DNA from: Pedobacter cryoconitis | GTDB lineage: Bacteria > Bacteroidota > Bacteroidia > Sphingobacteriales > Sphingobacteriaceae | Length of the DNA: 64,000 nt | Assembly: GCF_014200605.1 (NCBI RefSeq) | Contig: NZ_JACHCE010000004.1 | Location: 447,619 to 511,618 of the forward strand | Reading direction: 5' to 3' | Part shown: positions 27,572-36,070 of the stretch, in pieces | Layout of the letters: every line of letters starts with the position of its first letter | Numbering within the stretch: position 1 is the stretch's first letter | Made by a program: the position numbers and the translations under genes | The notes under the pieces: generated by a model | Database searches by the model: none | What the model saw: the letters and a program-made list of their open reading frames with translations, nothing else | Told to the model about the DNA's origin: nothing

Positions 27572-28171
27572 TTAAATTCTGAAAGCCAGAAGCAAAAATA
27601 GCAGGATAAACATATCCAGCTTAACCCTCAATATTTTCAAGGCATGCTGTATATGTTTTCTCACCGTTTGTTCAGATAAATCAAGTTTTTCGGCAATTTC
27701 ACGGTGGCTGAAACTTTCATTTCTGGAGAGTTTAAAAACAGCCTGCATTTTTTTAGGTAATACAGCAATTTCTTTATCAATAATCAGGCGAAGCTCCCTT
27801 TCCCTCAGCGCGTGGTCGGTGACATATTCACCCTGATCAATAAGCTGCTGCACAGAAGCGATGTAAGTTGAAACTATCCGTTGATGAGAAAGTAAATTGA
27901 ATATTCTATTGCGTACTGCAGCATAAAGAAAAGGGCCCAGATTAGCTGAATAAGAAAGAGTTTCCCTTTTAGTCCATAGATTGGAGAACACTTCGTGGAT
28001 GATATCTTTCGCATCATCTCTGTCCTTTGTCCATTTATAAGCATGTCTGTGCAATAAGGATTTATACCGCTCATAAATTTCAGTAAAAGCCAGCCGATCA
28101 CCAGACCTGAGCAAAGCCGCCAGCTCAGTATCTGTTAATTTGCTGTAATCTGAAAATTCATAGAAACCCAT
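27572..28171 (-). CDS. ECF sigma factor, Bacteroidota SusC/FecR-associated type
   Basis: A 199-aa sigma factor. Region 2 contains FTEIYERYKSLLHRHAYKWTKDRDDAKDIIHEVFSNLWTKRE, split here only by reading as residues ~29-72, and region 4 has the helix-turn-helix FSHREIAEKLDLSEQTVRKHIQHAL (about 155-180). The hydrophobic tail LFLLLAFRI is typical of this family in the phylum. It should direct transcription of the downstream susC/susD unit when released by FecR. The gene has a TATATTTG box 23 bp ahead of its ATG. Confidence 0.95.
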   Translation of the reverse strand: MGFYEFSDYSKLTDTELAALLRSGDRLAFTEIYERYKSLLHRHAYKWTKDRDDAKDIIHEVFSNLWTKRETLSYSANLGPFLYAAVRNRIFNLLSHQRIVSTYIASVQQLIDQGEYVTDHALRERELRLIIDKEIAVLPKKMQAVFKLSRNESFSHREIAEKLDLSEQTVRKHIQHALKILRVKLDMFILLFLLLAFRI

Positions 28172-28193
28172 ACGCTAATTCCGACGCTGAATC

Positions 28194-28201
28194 CAAATAT
28201 A
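28194..28201 (-). promoter_or_regulatory. Bacteroidota -7 box (TATATTTG) ahead of the ECF sigma gene
   Basis: On the minus strand TATATTTG fits the phylum consensus TAnnTTTG and lies 23 bp before the start codon. No good -33 TTTG box is found at the usual 19-21 bp spacing. Confidence 0.45.
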
Positions 28202-28260
28202 TCTATTATTTCAACAAAATTTCATATAAAACAAATAGTGAGATTAATTCATGTAACCGT

Positions 28261-28293
28261 GCGATATTTAAGCAAACACTGCTTAAATATCGC
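28261..28293. repeat. Perfect 14-bp palindrome between divergent genes
   Basis: gcgatatttaagca at 28261-28274 and its exact complement at 28280-28293 flank a 5-nt loop. It lies between the start of the sigma factor gene (minus) and the HD hydrolase gene (plus), so no gene ends here and a terminator role does not fit easily. An operator or RNA structure is possible. Confidence 0.55.
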
Positions 28294-28351
28294 CAACTTA
28301 CATTCATTTGTAATATTTGATAATCCTGCCCTGTAAATCACATTCCATTTT

Positions 28352-28359
28352 TATATTTG
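28352..28359 (+). promoter_or_regulatory. Bacteroidota -7 box (TATATTTG) ahead of the HD hydrolase gene
   Basis: TATATTTG fits TAnnTTTG and lies 18 bp before the ATG at 28378. It also argues against the earlier in-frame TTG at 28357, which falls inside it. The -33 box is not clear. Confidence 0.45.
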
Positions 28360-28377
28360 AGAATTATTTCCATTCTT

Positions 28378-28980
28378 ATGAGTTCAGATAAATTATTACA
28401 GCAAATTGCTTTCATCCACGAAATCGATAAACTTAAATATATACAGCGCAAAACCCGTCTTTTTAATAGTGACAGAAGAGAAAATGATGCAGAACATAGC
28501 TGGCATCTTGCTATGATGTCGCTTATCCTTGCAGAACACGCTAATGAGCCGGTAGATACTTTAAAAGTTTTAAAAATGCTGCTGATCCATGATGTGGTAG
28601 AGATTGATTCGGGTGATGTCTTTTTATACGACACCATTGTAAACCACGACAATACCATTGCAGAGCGTAAAGCAGCAGAAAGGATCTTTGGTTTACTACC
28701 TGAAGAACAGGCAAAAGAATTTATTGCAATCTGGGAAGAATTTGAAACCGGTGATACTGCAGAAGCCAGATTTGCCCGTTCCATGGACAGGTTTGAACCT
28801 ATCTTACAAAACGTATCTAACCAGGGGGGCACCTGGACAGAATATGATGTCCCTTATGATACAGTGATGCAGAAAACCAGCAAAATCCAGCATGGTTCTA
28901 AAGTAATATGGGATTTCACAGAAACCCTGATCGATGACAGCGTAGAAAAAGGATATATCAGAAAAACAGACGATCAGTAA
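28378..28980 (+). CDS. HD-domain nucleotide phosphohydrolase (YfbR-like)
   Basis: A 200-aa protein from ATG 28378. The HD metal ligands are visible: RENDAEHSWHLAMMSLILAEHA (His of the HSWH motif), LLIHDVVEIDSGD (His-Asp) and MDRFEPILQN (distal Asp). The family includes 5'-deoxynucleotidase YfbR and human HDDC2, which dephosphorylate deoxynucleoside monophosphates with a divalent metal, so nucleotide-pool cleaning is the likely role. It is cytoplasmic, monocistronic, and ends at a bidirectional stem-loop shared with the convergent gene. Confidence 0.9.
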   Translation: MSSDKLLQQIAFIHEIDKLKYIQRKTRLFNSDRRENDAEHSWHLAMMSLILAEHANEPVDTLKVLKMLLIHDVVEIDSGDVFLYDTIVNHDNTIAERKAAERIFGLLPEEQAKEFIAIWEEFETGDTAEARFARSMDRFEPILQNVSNQGGTWTEYDVPYDTVMQKTSKIQHGSKVIWDFTETLIDDSVEKGYIRKTDDQ

Positions 28981-28992
28981 AATTTCAGGAGC

Positions 28993-29024
28993 AATAAAAT
29001 TTCAGGTACGCCCGAAATTTTATT
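28993..29024. terminator. Bidirectional stem-loop terminator
   Basis: aataaaatttc at 28993-29003 pairs perfectly with gaaattttatt at 29014-29024 across a 10-nt loop, between the convergent HD hydrolase and the membrane-anchored protein gene. Confidence 0.8.
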
Positions 29025-29026
29025 TC

Positions 29027-29842
29027 TTATTTTCTGCTGACCATATACAGTTTATCTTCACTGATTAAAAATGCGCCTTCAACCCGGGACCTGAATCTTT
29101 CCGGGACTTCTGAATACTTAAGGAGATAGGCACCTGAAAAATCATCATCCTGCGAAAACAAGACTGCCCCACTCGAAACTGCCGCTACAAATTTCAACAC
29201 TTCTTTGTTGTAAACTAAATTGTAAAAACCTCTGCCGCTCCAAAAATAACAGACACTGCCGCCCGTAGGGCTGCCCCATCCACGCAGCGGATTAAAGCAA
29301 TGGGAGTTAAACTCATCTTTGGAGAAATGAGCTATGTATATTGGTTTTGATTGGTTTAGCCAGGGCTGAAAAGGTAAAATCTGATCTTTAAGCAAAAGAC
29401 CGTTTTTAGCAAGATCTGCACTATCTTTTTTCGTCTGGGTATCAGATAAAATTTTGCCTTTTTTATTAAAAGTGATATAATGGCTCTGTCCACGGTACTT
29501 TTCGTTTTGAGGCCCTCCGGATTTTGTTTCAACCTTAAACACATCCTGTACAGTATCTAAATAAACATTTCCCTCATAAGTCACATAATTTACTGGCAGT
29601 TGCGATGCCGTACCAATAGATAAGCTTGAAGAATCAACCACATTGGTATTCCCATTCTTTGACTGGATAAATCCAGGTAAAGGAACTCTTTTAAGTTCGT
29701 AGTTTGCAGAAGAAGCCCCCTGATCAAGGCTTTTATAGGACCTGGTATAAAAAAGACTAGCGAGGTTATTAGCTGCTACAATTAAAAAAGGAATGACAAT
29801 AATTACGGCAAGGCCGATGAGTATTTTCGTTCTTCTTCTCAT
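29027..29842 (-). CDS. Membrane-anchored protein of unknown function
   Basis: A 271-aa protein with one N-terminal transmembrane helix (about 7-27, ILIGLAVIIVIPFLIVAANNL) preceded by MRRRTK, so the bulk lies outside the cytoplasm. The soluble part has beta-rich segments (YVTYEGNVYLDTVQDVFKVE, SHYITFNKKGKILSDTQ) and two Cys (HCFNPLRGWGSPTGGSVCYFWSGRGFY, about 180-206) that could form a disulfide. I recognise no family. It lies 6 bp downstream of the 200-aa gene, so the two form an operon and may work together. Confidence 0.75.
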   Translation of the reverse strand: MRRRTKILIGLAVIIVIPFLIVAANNLASLFYTRSYKSLDQGASSANYELKRVPLPGFIQSKNGNTNVVDSSSLSIGTASQLPVNYVTYEGNVYLDTVQDVFKVETKSGGPQNEKYRGQSHYITFNKKGKILSDTQTKKDSADLAKNGLLLKDQILPFQPWLNQSKPIYIAHFSKDEFNSHCFNPLRGWGSPTGGSVCYFWSGRGFYNLVYNKEVLKFVAAVSSGAVLFSQDDDFSGAYLLKYSEVPERFRSRVEGAFLISEDKLYMVSRK

Positions 29843-29848
29843 GAAGAG

Positions 29849-30451
29849 CTAAAATTGAGATAAGAGGAAATCTTCACTATCCGGCTTCCCATAAGCGTCA
29901 GCTTCTGTTAAATGGCCATCCTGTCCGCTTACCCTGGTCAGTTTCTTTCCCTGTCTGAAGACTAATTGTAAACCATGCTCCTGATCCCAGTCACAGGCAC
30001 AGGCAACCTGAACATAAAGATCTTCCTGCTCATACAACCTTCTGGTCACATAGATTTCTGTAGGCTGTACAAATTTCCAGACCTCACTTTCGCTGGTGAT
30101 CGCCCTTAGTTCATCATCTGCCTCATCAGGTTCCATTGCTTCCAGAAAATCCATACAGTTTTTATAGACAAGGTGTGTTACAGCGTCCCTGTCCTGAGTA
30201 GTCAGTGCTAAAAAATGCTGTAATGCTTCATCAGCTTCTGCTAAAAAAGTTTCATCATGTTCACGGTCGTAATCTGTAAAACTGATACCTACCTTTTCCT
30301 GATCAAAAAATGGAATGGCAACTTCTTCCCCTATCCACCAGTCCGGAAGGCTGTCATCTTCAGTTAAAGTACCAATTACCTTTGATATGATCTTTTCTCC
30401 CATTTCCTTTTTTTTCGAAAAATTAAGCATTTTTATTAAGAAATCCATCAT
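29849..30451 (-). CDS. Cytoplasmic acidic protein of unknown function (DUF6985-like)
   Basis: A 200-aa soluble protein rich in Asp and Glu. VAIPFFDQEKVGISFTDYDREHDETFLAEADEALQHFLAL (about 46-85), read as consecutive segments, and VYKNCMDFLEAM followed by YVQVACACDWDQEHGLQLVFRQ resemble small proteins often found near toxin or immunity loci and carrying DUF6985-type domains; this assignment is from memory and tentative. No signal peptide and no catalytic motif. The membrane-anchored protein gene follows after 6 bp. Confidence 0.7.
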   Translation of the reverse strand: MMDFLIKMLNFSKKKEMGEKIISKVIGTLTEDDSLPDWWIGEEVAIPFFDQEKVGISFTDYDREHDETFLAEADEALQHFLALTTQDRDAVTHLVYKNCMDFLEAMEPDEADDELRAITSESEVWKFVQPTEIYVTRRLYEQEDLYVQVACACDWDQEHGLQLVFRQGKKLTRVSGQDGHLTEADAYGKPDSEDFLLSQF

Positions 30452-30593
30452 TTGAATTAATTGAAGCGAAATCAGTATTTACAGACAGGTTCAGCACTTC
30501 AACCGCAGCCCCCCCTCTATTTAAGTACAAAAAAAACCGGAAAACAGGCAAAACAAGACAACATGAATTGATGATTACAGGCTAATACAAAAA

Positions 30594-30616
30594 AGCCCGC
30601 CGTTTTAGGGCAGGCT
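30594..30616 (-). terminator. Classical hairpin and T-tract terminator
   Basis: On the minus strand an 8-bp stem with one G-T pair (AGCCTGCC / GGCGGGCT) is followed at once by six T. It lies 16 bp past the stop of the 283-aa lipoprotein gene. Confidence 0.9.
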
Positions 30617-30631
30617 ATTTTGCTGTAAATA

Positions 30632-31483
30632 TTATTTTTTGCTTTCAGTATATAAAGCTTTACCGTCTTTGGATATTCCAAATTCCCAAAGACCATTTTT
30701 CTTTTCTAAGAAAGAGGTACTGCCAGGAGTAGTACTTGCATAAGAAGTTTCTGATTTCCGGGTTAAAATAAAATTACCTTCTTTAGCAAAAACCTCAGCC
30801 TGCTTTTTGTCATCAGCAATCACAACTCCAGCAATCATGCTCCCTTTAGGGTCAGATAGTTTTAAGGGTAATTCAAATACGCGGATACAAGCCTTTTTAA
30901 TTGTACTCCAGGTATAACCGGCAGAGGCTTTGCAACCATGCGCATCAGCATCTCCGCCAACCATAGCTACAGGAGCTGCTGCCGAAGAGGAAAATTGTGC
31001 TAATACATCTTTTGTATTTTTACCTGCACCGGTCTCTCCCTTATAATTTACATTATCTATTTTCCATTTTTTACCATTTTTGAGCAGTACCACATCATCT
31101 TTCCAGGTGATATTATTCTGATCTTTGTTTTTAAATTCTACCGAAGCAATAGCTTTATCCCCTTCTATTCTAATATCCCCAATCTTAAAACCTGTATAAC
31201 CCTGACTTAAACTGGTAAAAATATCACCCTCAATCACAGCTGGTTTTTCAGTTGATCTGGAGTTTCTGATTTTTTCAGCAGATTCGGCCTCTTTAGCAAG
31301 GGCCTTATCAATCAGGGCCGACAAGGAGTCCGAAAGCAATCCCTTATCAGCACTTACATATTTACCACTATAATGTTTGTAAAATGAGTCAACTACCCCA
31401 GTGACTGCATTGTTTTTAGAATTGCTGCAGCCAAAAAAAATTGTGACAGCAATCAGAGACGATAATAGAATTTTAATTTTCAT
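30632..31483 (-). CDS. Lipoprotein, paralogue of the upstream neighbour (DUF3828-like)
   Basis: A 283-aa protein with lipoprotein signal (IAVTIFFGCSNSK). Its N-terminal ~150 residues (VDSFYKHYSGKYVSADKGLLSDSLSALIDKAL, GDIFTSLSQGYTGFKIG, KKWKIDNVNY) resemble DUF3828-type periplasmic domains; the match is from memory and tentative. The C-terminal ~110 residues (WSTIKKACIRVFELPLKL, LEKKNGLWEFGISKDGKALY) form a second beta-rich domain. The adjacent gene encodes a close paralogue aligned along the whole length, so they arose by tandem duplication. Function unknown; envelope location is secure. Confidence 0.8.
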   Translation of the reverse strand: MKIKILLSSLIAVTIFFGCSNSKNNAVTGVVDSFYKHYSGKYVSADKGLLSDSLSALIDKALAKEAESAEKIRNSRSTEKPAVIEGDIFTSLSQGYTGFKIGDIRIEGDKAIASVEFKNKDQNNITWKDDVVLLKNGKKWKIDNVNYKGETGAGKNTKDVLAQFSSSAAAPVAMVGGDADAHGCKASAGYTWSTIKKACIRVFELPLKLSDPKGSMIAGVVIADDKKQAEVFAKEGNFILTRKSETSYASTTPGSTSFLEKKNGLWEFGISKDGKALYTESKK

Positions 31484-31595
31484 AAATTTATATTTGGTTT
31501 TAGGTGAAGAGCCTTATCCAATATAAGAAAATACCTGTAAAAAACCATATATAATCTCCTTAAAATTAACGGTTTAGCAACTGAACAATGACAAG

Positions 31596-32438
31596 TTATT
31601 CCATATTTCCAGAATAAATCGTTTTTCCGTCCTTTAACTCTCCAAGTCTCCAGACGTTATTTCTTTTCTCCAGAAATACACCTCCTTCAACAGCTTCAGT
31701 TTCGTAAGCTGTCAAAGATTTCTTATTCAATACCCAGCTTGTTTTTTGTGTAAATACTTCCGCCTTTTTCTGATCATCTGAAAAGATAACACTGGCAATT
31801 GAAGTTCTGTCCATACTTCTTAATTTGAAAGGTAATTCAAAAACGCGGATACATCCCTTTTTGATATTACTCCATTGGTATTGACTGCCAGCAGACAAGC
31901 GGCAACGCTGATCATCAGCATCGGTACGGACCAGGGTAATAGGGGTCAGAAATTGTGCTAAAACATCTTTGGTACTTTTTCCTACAGCACGTTCCCCTTT
32001 ATAACGAACATTATCAATTTTCCATTCCCCATTTTCTTTGATCAGTTCTATTTCGTCTTTCCAGGTTTCCAGACCCAATTTATTATTGGTAAATTCTACC
32101 ATTACCGCAGCCCTATTATCATTAATTTTAGTCTTCCCTATTTCATAAGAAGTAAAACTTTCGGACAGGCTGGTAAAGATATCCCCTTCAATCATGGCGG
32201 GTTTATCTGTAGATCTGATAGCTTTCAGCTCTTTAGCAGATTTGACCTCTTCTGCAATTGCTTTATCGACCAGAGCTGATAAAGAGGCAGATAGCAATTT
32301 TTTATCCACGTCTTCGAACGGCCCTTTATGCTTGACATAAAAAGCATTAATTACTTTGTTAATCTCATTATTTTTGAAAGGATTACAACTGAACAAGAGC
32401 GCTGTTACAATCAATGATAACAGGATTTTTAATTTCAT
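31596..32438 (-). CDS. Lipoprotein, tandem paralogue (DUF3828-like)
   Basis: A 280-aa protein with lipoprotein signal (VTALLFSCNPFK). It aligns end to end with the next gene: LLSASLSALVDKAIAEE, GDIFTSLSESFTSYEIG, NGEWKIDNVRYKGE and QWSNIKKGCIRVFELPFKLR match LLSDSLSALIDKALAKE, GDIFTSLSQGYTGFKIG, KKWKIDNVNYKGE and WSTIKKACIRVFELPLKL. The most diverged stretch is the linker near residue 170. A 112-bp AT-rich gap separates the copies. No enzymatic motif is visible, and I infer only a cell-envelope role. Confidence 0.8.
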   Translation of the reverse strand: MKLKILLSLIVTALLFSCNPFKNNEINKVINAFYVKHKGPFEDVDKKLLSASLSALVDKAIAEEVKSAKELKAIRSTDKPAMIEGDIFTSLSESFTSYEIGKTKINDNRAAVMVEFTNNKLGLETWKDEIELIKENGEWKIDNVRYKGERAVGKSTKDVLAQFLTPITLVRTDADDQRCRLSAGSQYQWSNIKKGCIRVFELPFKLRSMDRTSIASVIFSDDQKKAEVFTQKTSWVLNKKSLTAYETEAVEGGVFLEKRNNVWRLGELKDGKTIYSGNME

Positions 32439-32534
32439 ATAGCTTAATTATTTTTTTTGAATGATTTAAACAGTTTTAATAATGTTATAAACGCCTTTAA
32501 GGCCAGATACCCCTATTTAGGACAGGAAATATTT

Positions 32535-32542
32535 TACATTTG
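32535..32542 (+). promoter_or_regulatory. Bacteroidota -7 box (TACATTTG) just ahead of the DUF4198-like gene
   Basis: TACATTTG fits TAnnTTTG and lies only 8 bp before the ATG at 32551, so the transcript would be nearly leaderless. The 11-mer atacccctatt shortly upstream (near 32508) recurs near 36051 ahead of the histidine kinase gene. Confidence 0.4.
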
Positions 32543-32550
32543 TATCGATT

Positions 32551-33270
32551 ATGAAAAGAAATATTTATCTCCTTTTACTTTTGGTTAGTTTACCGTTCAT
32601 CAGCCAGGCTCACGGTTATTGGTTTGACATTAAAGGCTCAGGAAAAGCGAATCAGCCTGTTCAGATTCAAATTTGTTTTGGAGAAATAGACGAATACAAC
32701 ATACGTCACCGCGAAACCGGGCCGGAACTGATACAATTGGGCGATTTCAAAATCACTGTAATTGATGCGCATGGCAAAAAAACAAGTATACAGATACACC
32801 CTAAAGCAGATTGCTGGGAAGGGACATTTATACCTAAAGAAAAGGGTGTTTACCAGATTCTGGGGATCAATGAGACGCTTCCTGTAGTAGACCGCTCTAA
32901 GACTGGTGGAAAAAATGTCCGCCCTATCGATTATTTATGTGCAGCTTACCAGGTAGAACAGAGCGGATATATCTCCGGTCCCGTACAGTTTTTAGATATA
33001 GTGACCTCAAAAAGAGAAAAACTGGTCGTTGTCAAAGCTTTCAATAACGGTCATCCGGCAAGCAGCACCACCAAATTACGGGTTTTCAATCCTGAAAACT
33101 GGGAAAAATCACTGGAAATTGATGAACACGGAGAGGCTGTTTTTATGCCAGCAATGAAAGGTTTATATATTATCAGAGAGGATTTCACTGTACCGGTGAC
33201 AGGTACTTATCAGGGTTTACCTTACACAAGTATCCGCCACCGCTGCAATTACAGTTTATTAGTCAATTAA
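32551..33270 (+). CDS. Secreted DUF4198-like protein, possible metal-related
   Basis: A 239-aa protein with a signal peptide ending in SQA, so the mature chain begins HGYWFDIKG. The leading His and the HGYW motif are hallmarks of DUF4198 periplasmic proteins, often encoded beside metal or TonB transporters, where the N-terminal His may bind a metal. The remaining chain is predicted beta-sandwich (VQIQICFGEIDEYNIRHR, GDFKITVIDAHGKK, EGTFIPKEKGVYQILG). Its stop lies 1 bp from the end of the convergent TonB siderophore receptor gene, and a functional link is only suggested by position. Confidence 0.75.
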   Translation: MKRNIYLLLLLVSLPFISQAHGYWFDIKGSGKANQPVQIQICFGEIDEYNIRHRETGPELIQLGDFKITVIDAHGKKTSIQIHPKADCWEGTFIPKEKGVYQILGINETLPVVDRSKTGGKNVRPIDYLCAAYQVEQSGYISGPVQFLDIVTSKREKLVVVKAFNNGHPASSTTKLRVFNPENWEKSLEIDEHGEAVFMPAMKGLYIIREDFTVPVTGTYQGLPYTSIRHRCNYSLLVN

Positions 33271-33271
33271 A

Positions 33272-35632
33272 TTAGAACCTTACAGTCAGGTTAGCCAGAT
33301 AACGGGCAGGGCTCTGAGGCGTTAAGCGTACAGACCATGCCTTTTCGCTGGTTAGGTTATCCACTTTAACACCAATTCTAAAACGGCGCTGATCATAGAA
33401 AACAGTCGCGTCAAACATGGTATATGCAGGGATAATTACCTTAGAAGTGGTTGTATTTGTCTGAAAAGAAGAACTTCCTGCATTTCCGCCAAAGCCAGCA
33501 CCAAAACCTTTGAGCTGTCCATGCTGGAATTTATAGCTCAACCAGAAATTAACCATTTTGTCAGGACCAGATAAAGCTGGTCTTAAACCCTCAACCGAAG
33601 GTGCTGCGTCAATAAACTTACTGTCATTATACGCATAACCCGCTATAATGTTGAAACCTGGAAATGGATTGGCAGTCAGTTCAAATTCAACCCCTCTGCT
33701 TTTTTGATTTCCATCCTGGATCTGATAACCAGCATTAGCCACATCATCACGGGTCATATTTTTTACTTTAATATCGTAGTAGCTAATGGTACCGACTAAT
33801 TTATGATCAAAAATATCTGCCTTAATCCCTGTTTCAAATTGATTGGCCTCTTCTGGTTTGAAAACATTCCCGTTCACATCAGCACCGGATTTATTGGTAA
33901 AGGAGTTCATATAACTTCCAAAAAGAGACACTCTGTCTTTAATCAATTGATAAACCAAACCCAATTTAGGAGACAGCGCGGTTTGGCCATAGGCACCTTT
34001 ATTGACATCCGTAACTTTATTAGTTACACCGTCAGCCTGATAACGGTCCAGACGAAGACTTAACATCGCTAAAAGTCTTTCACTAACATTGAATACGTTA
34101 GATGCATAAACCGCATAGCTATTATCAGCATTGGATTCATTTCTGACTACAGTCGATTTTGGGTTGAAAGCCAGATCGTCAATAGTTTTTCTGCTGATCC
34201 CTGAATCAGCTCCAGGATTTACAAAATTAACTTTTGGCCCGGTTACATGTACGCGGTCAAAAACATTGGTATTGTTATAAAAATCAAGCCCGATAACTAC
34301 GCGGTTCCGGTGAGAACCGATTTTAAAATCACCCGTAAAATTCTGCTGAAGATCAGTCGCAGTAAATGCAGTATATCCTCTCATCACCAATGGGCTTAGT
34401 TCTGTATCAGATACGCCGTTTAAGGCAGAAATATATCCTCTGATAATTGTGCTTGCTCTGGACATTACGGTTTGTGAAGTCCAGTTTTCGGACATCTTAT
34501 AATTAAACTGTGCAAATACGTTCACCATTTGCGTCCGGTAAGCCAGGTCATTGCTTCCAAACAATTTATCATAAGGGAAGCCCATATCCCTGATATTCTG
34601 AATTTTGACACTTCCGTCCTTAGCTGTATTCTTTGTATATGGATTAAAACGCACTACAGAAGTACCTTCAGCTTTTCCATATTCCACATCAAACAACATA
34701 GAAAGTTTATCGGTAATCTGGTAAGAGAAACTTGGTGCAATACTTAAGCTTTTTGTAAATCCGGCATCCTGAAAACTGTTTTCATAGGTACCTGCCCCGT
34801 TTAAACGGAACAATACAGTTTTATCTGCATTTAAAGGTGTATTGATGTCAAAAGCCATACGTTTATAATCCCAGCTTCCGCCAAATAAAGAAACTTCACC
34901 ACCAACCCCGTTATAAGGTTTCTTGGTTACCCGGTTAAACAAACCGCCATAACTCGATAAGTTAGTTCCAAATAAGGTTGCAGAAGGGCCTTTAATGGCC
35001 TCTATACGTTCCAGATTTGCAGGATCGATAGCCGTATAGGCAAAACCAGCAACCCCATTTCTTACCATAGGCTCTGTTTCAAAACCCCGGGAACGGAAGG
35101 TTACCCTTCCCTGGTTGGCCAGCATAGGGATACCTGAACCTGAAACGTTTTTAGCAATACTGCCTAAATCAACTGCCAGCTGTTCCTGAATCAGTTCTTT
35201 AGGAACAGAAATATAAACCTGTGGATTTTCCAGGTTTTTTAGCGGAAGGCGCGCAATATAGACACTCTCCTTTTTAGAGAATTTATTGGCAGTACCGCCA
35301 ATACTCACTTCCTGTAAAGCCTGAACATTTTCTTTAGCAAGCTGATAATTGGAATGAGCGGTCTGTCCGGCAATCACAGTTACAGACAAATCTTTTTGAG
35401 CGGCTCCAAGCATTTGAACCCTGATGGTATAATTTCCCGGGGTTACTTTTTTAAAGGTATAATTACCATGATCATCGGTCAGGGTATTTTTATGCAGTTC
35501 TACCAGTGAAACTGAAACCGATCCGGCTGGCTGACCATCAACTAAAGCGACTTTTCCGTCAATATTTCCCGTTGTTTGGGCAAAACTGGTATAAAAACCT
35601 GATAACAGCAAAGTAGTAAATAAAAATTTCAT
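33272..35632 (-). CDS. TonB-dependent siderophore receptor
   Basis: A 786-aa protein from ATG 35632; an upstream TTG is in frame. Signal peptide, then a carboxypeptidase-regulatory-like domain (about 23-100, NIDGKVALVDGQPAGSVSVSL), then the plug (about 115-245) with GRVTFRSRGFETEPMVRNG, NLERIEAIKGPSATLFG and GGLFNRVTKKP, and a barrel ending with YLANLTVRF. The plug wording GPSATLFG...NRVTKKP is that of the FhuA/FpvA siderophore group, so ferric-siderophore uptake is expected. It has no STN domain. Palindromic sites upstream may bind an iron regulator. Confidence 0.92.
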   Translation of the reverse strand: MKFLFTTLLLSGFYTSFAQTTGNIDGKVALVDGQPAGSVSVSLVELHKNTLTDDHGNYTFKKVTPGNYTIRVQMLGAAQKDLSVTVIAGQTAHSNYQLAKENVQALQEVSIGGTANKFSKKESVYIARLPLKNLENPQVYISVPKELIQEQLAVDLGSIAKNVSGSGIPMLANQGRVTFRSRGFETEPMVRNGVAGFAYTAIDPANLERIEAIKGPSATLFGTNLSSYGGLFNRVTKKPYNGVGGEVSLFGGSWDYKRMAFDINTPLNADKTVLFRLNGAGTYENSFQDAGFTKSLSIAPSFSYQITDKLSMLFDVEYGKAEGTSVVRFNPYTKNTAKDGSVKIQNIRDMGFPYDKLFGSNDLAYRTQMVNVFAQFNYKMSENWTSQTVMSRASTIIRGYISALNGVSDTELSPLVMRGYTAFTATDLQQNFTGDFKIGSHRNRVVIGLDFYNNTNVFDRVHVTGPKVNFVNPGADSGISRKTIDDLAFNPKSTVVRNESNADNSYAVYASNVFNVSERLLAMLSLRLDRYQADGVTNKVTDVNKGAYGQTALSPKLGLVYQLIKDRVSLFGSYMNSFTNKSGADVNGNVFKPEEANQFETGIKADIFDHKLVGTISYYDIKVKNMTRDDVANAGYQIQDGNQKSRGVEFELTANPFPGFNIIAGYAYNDSKFIDAAPSVEGLRPALSGPDKMVNFWLSYKFQHGQLKGFGAGFGGNAGSSSFQTNTTTSKVIIPAYTMFDATVFYDQRRFRIGVKVDNLTSEKAWSVRLTPQSPARYLANLTVRF

Positions 35633-35649
35633 CAAATAATGTGTGTGTT

Positions 35650-35703
35650 GGTGTGAATATTACACCGGCAAATATAGAGCTTTATTTATATTAAGTCTAA
35701 ATA
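35650..35703 (-). promoter_or_regulatory. Operator-like palindromes ahead of the siderophore receptor gene
   Basis: ggtgtgaatattacacc (35650-35666) is a 5-bp-armed palindrome 18 bp before the start codon. Arms tattta and taaata (35683-35703, 9-bp spacer) form a second, AT-rich inverted repeat of the kind bound by iron repressors. Assignment to Fur is inference only. Confidence 0.3.
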
Positions 35704-35860
35704 GAAGACGGATAATCTCTCTCTTTGTAGTCAAAAAAATTGAGTCCCGATTCTTGTAATTTCAGCCCGGTATTTTGTGAATTGGGTCGTTCCAAAACAA
35801 ATCCAGCACCCTATATTCTGATCTTTGTCACATTCAAATAATGAAAAGGAGATTTATACC

Positions 35861-35980
35861 ATGACCCTAAAAGCGAAAACAACATCCTCGGTAAGAAAAA
35901 TATATGACCTGATCAAATTAGCACCTGTTATATTGATCGTTCTGATTGCACTGTTATCCTGCGGATTGATATTTTTATAG
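35861..35980 (+). CDS. 39-aa single-pass membrane peptide
   Basis: A short gene preceded by a strong ribosome site (aaggagat, 9 bp before ATG). It encodes 39 residues: a basic N-terminus (MTLKAKTTSSVRKIYDLIK) and one hydrophobic helix (LAPVILIVLIALLSCGLIFL). It ends 90 bp before the LytS-type kinase gene on the same strand, so it may be part of that regulatory unit. The clean RBS, lysine-rich head and uninterrupted helix are typical of real membrane microproteins. No family is recognised. Confidence 0.6.
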   Translation: MTLKAKTTSSVRKIYDLIKLAPVILIVLIALLSCGLIFL

Positions 35981-36057
35981 AATCCGCAAGATAAACTGAT
36001 TTATCAATTGGAATAGGATTACGATTTGTAAATGACATTTATATAAATCTATACCCC

Positions 36058-36065
36058 TATTTTTG
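36058..36065 (+). promoter_or_regulatory. Bacteroidota -7 box (TATTTTTG) at the kinase gene start
   Basis: TATTTTTG fits TAnnTTTG but lies only 5 bp before the annotated ATG, with no clear -33 box. Either the transcript is leaderless or the true start is a later codon. Confidence 0.3.
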
Positions 36066-36070
36066 TCTAA

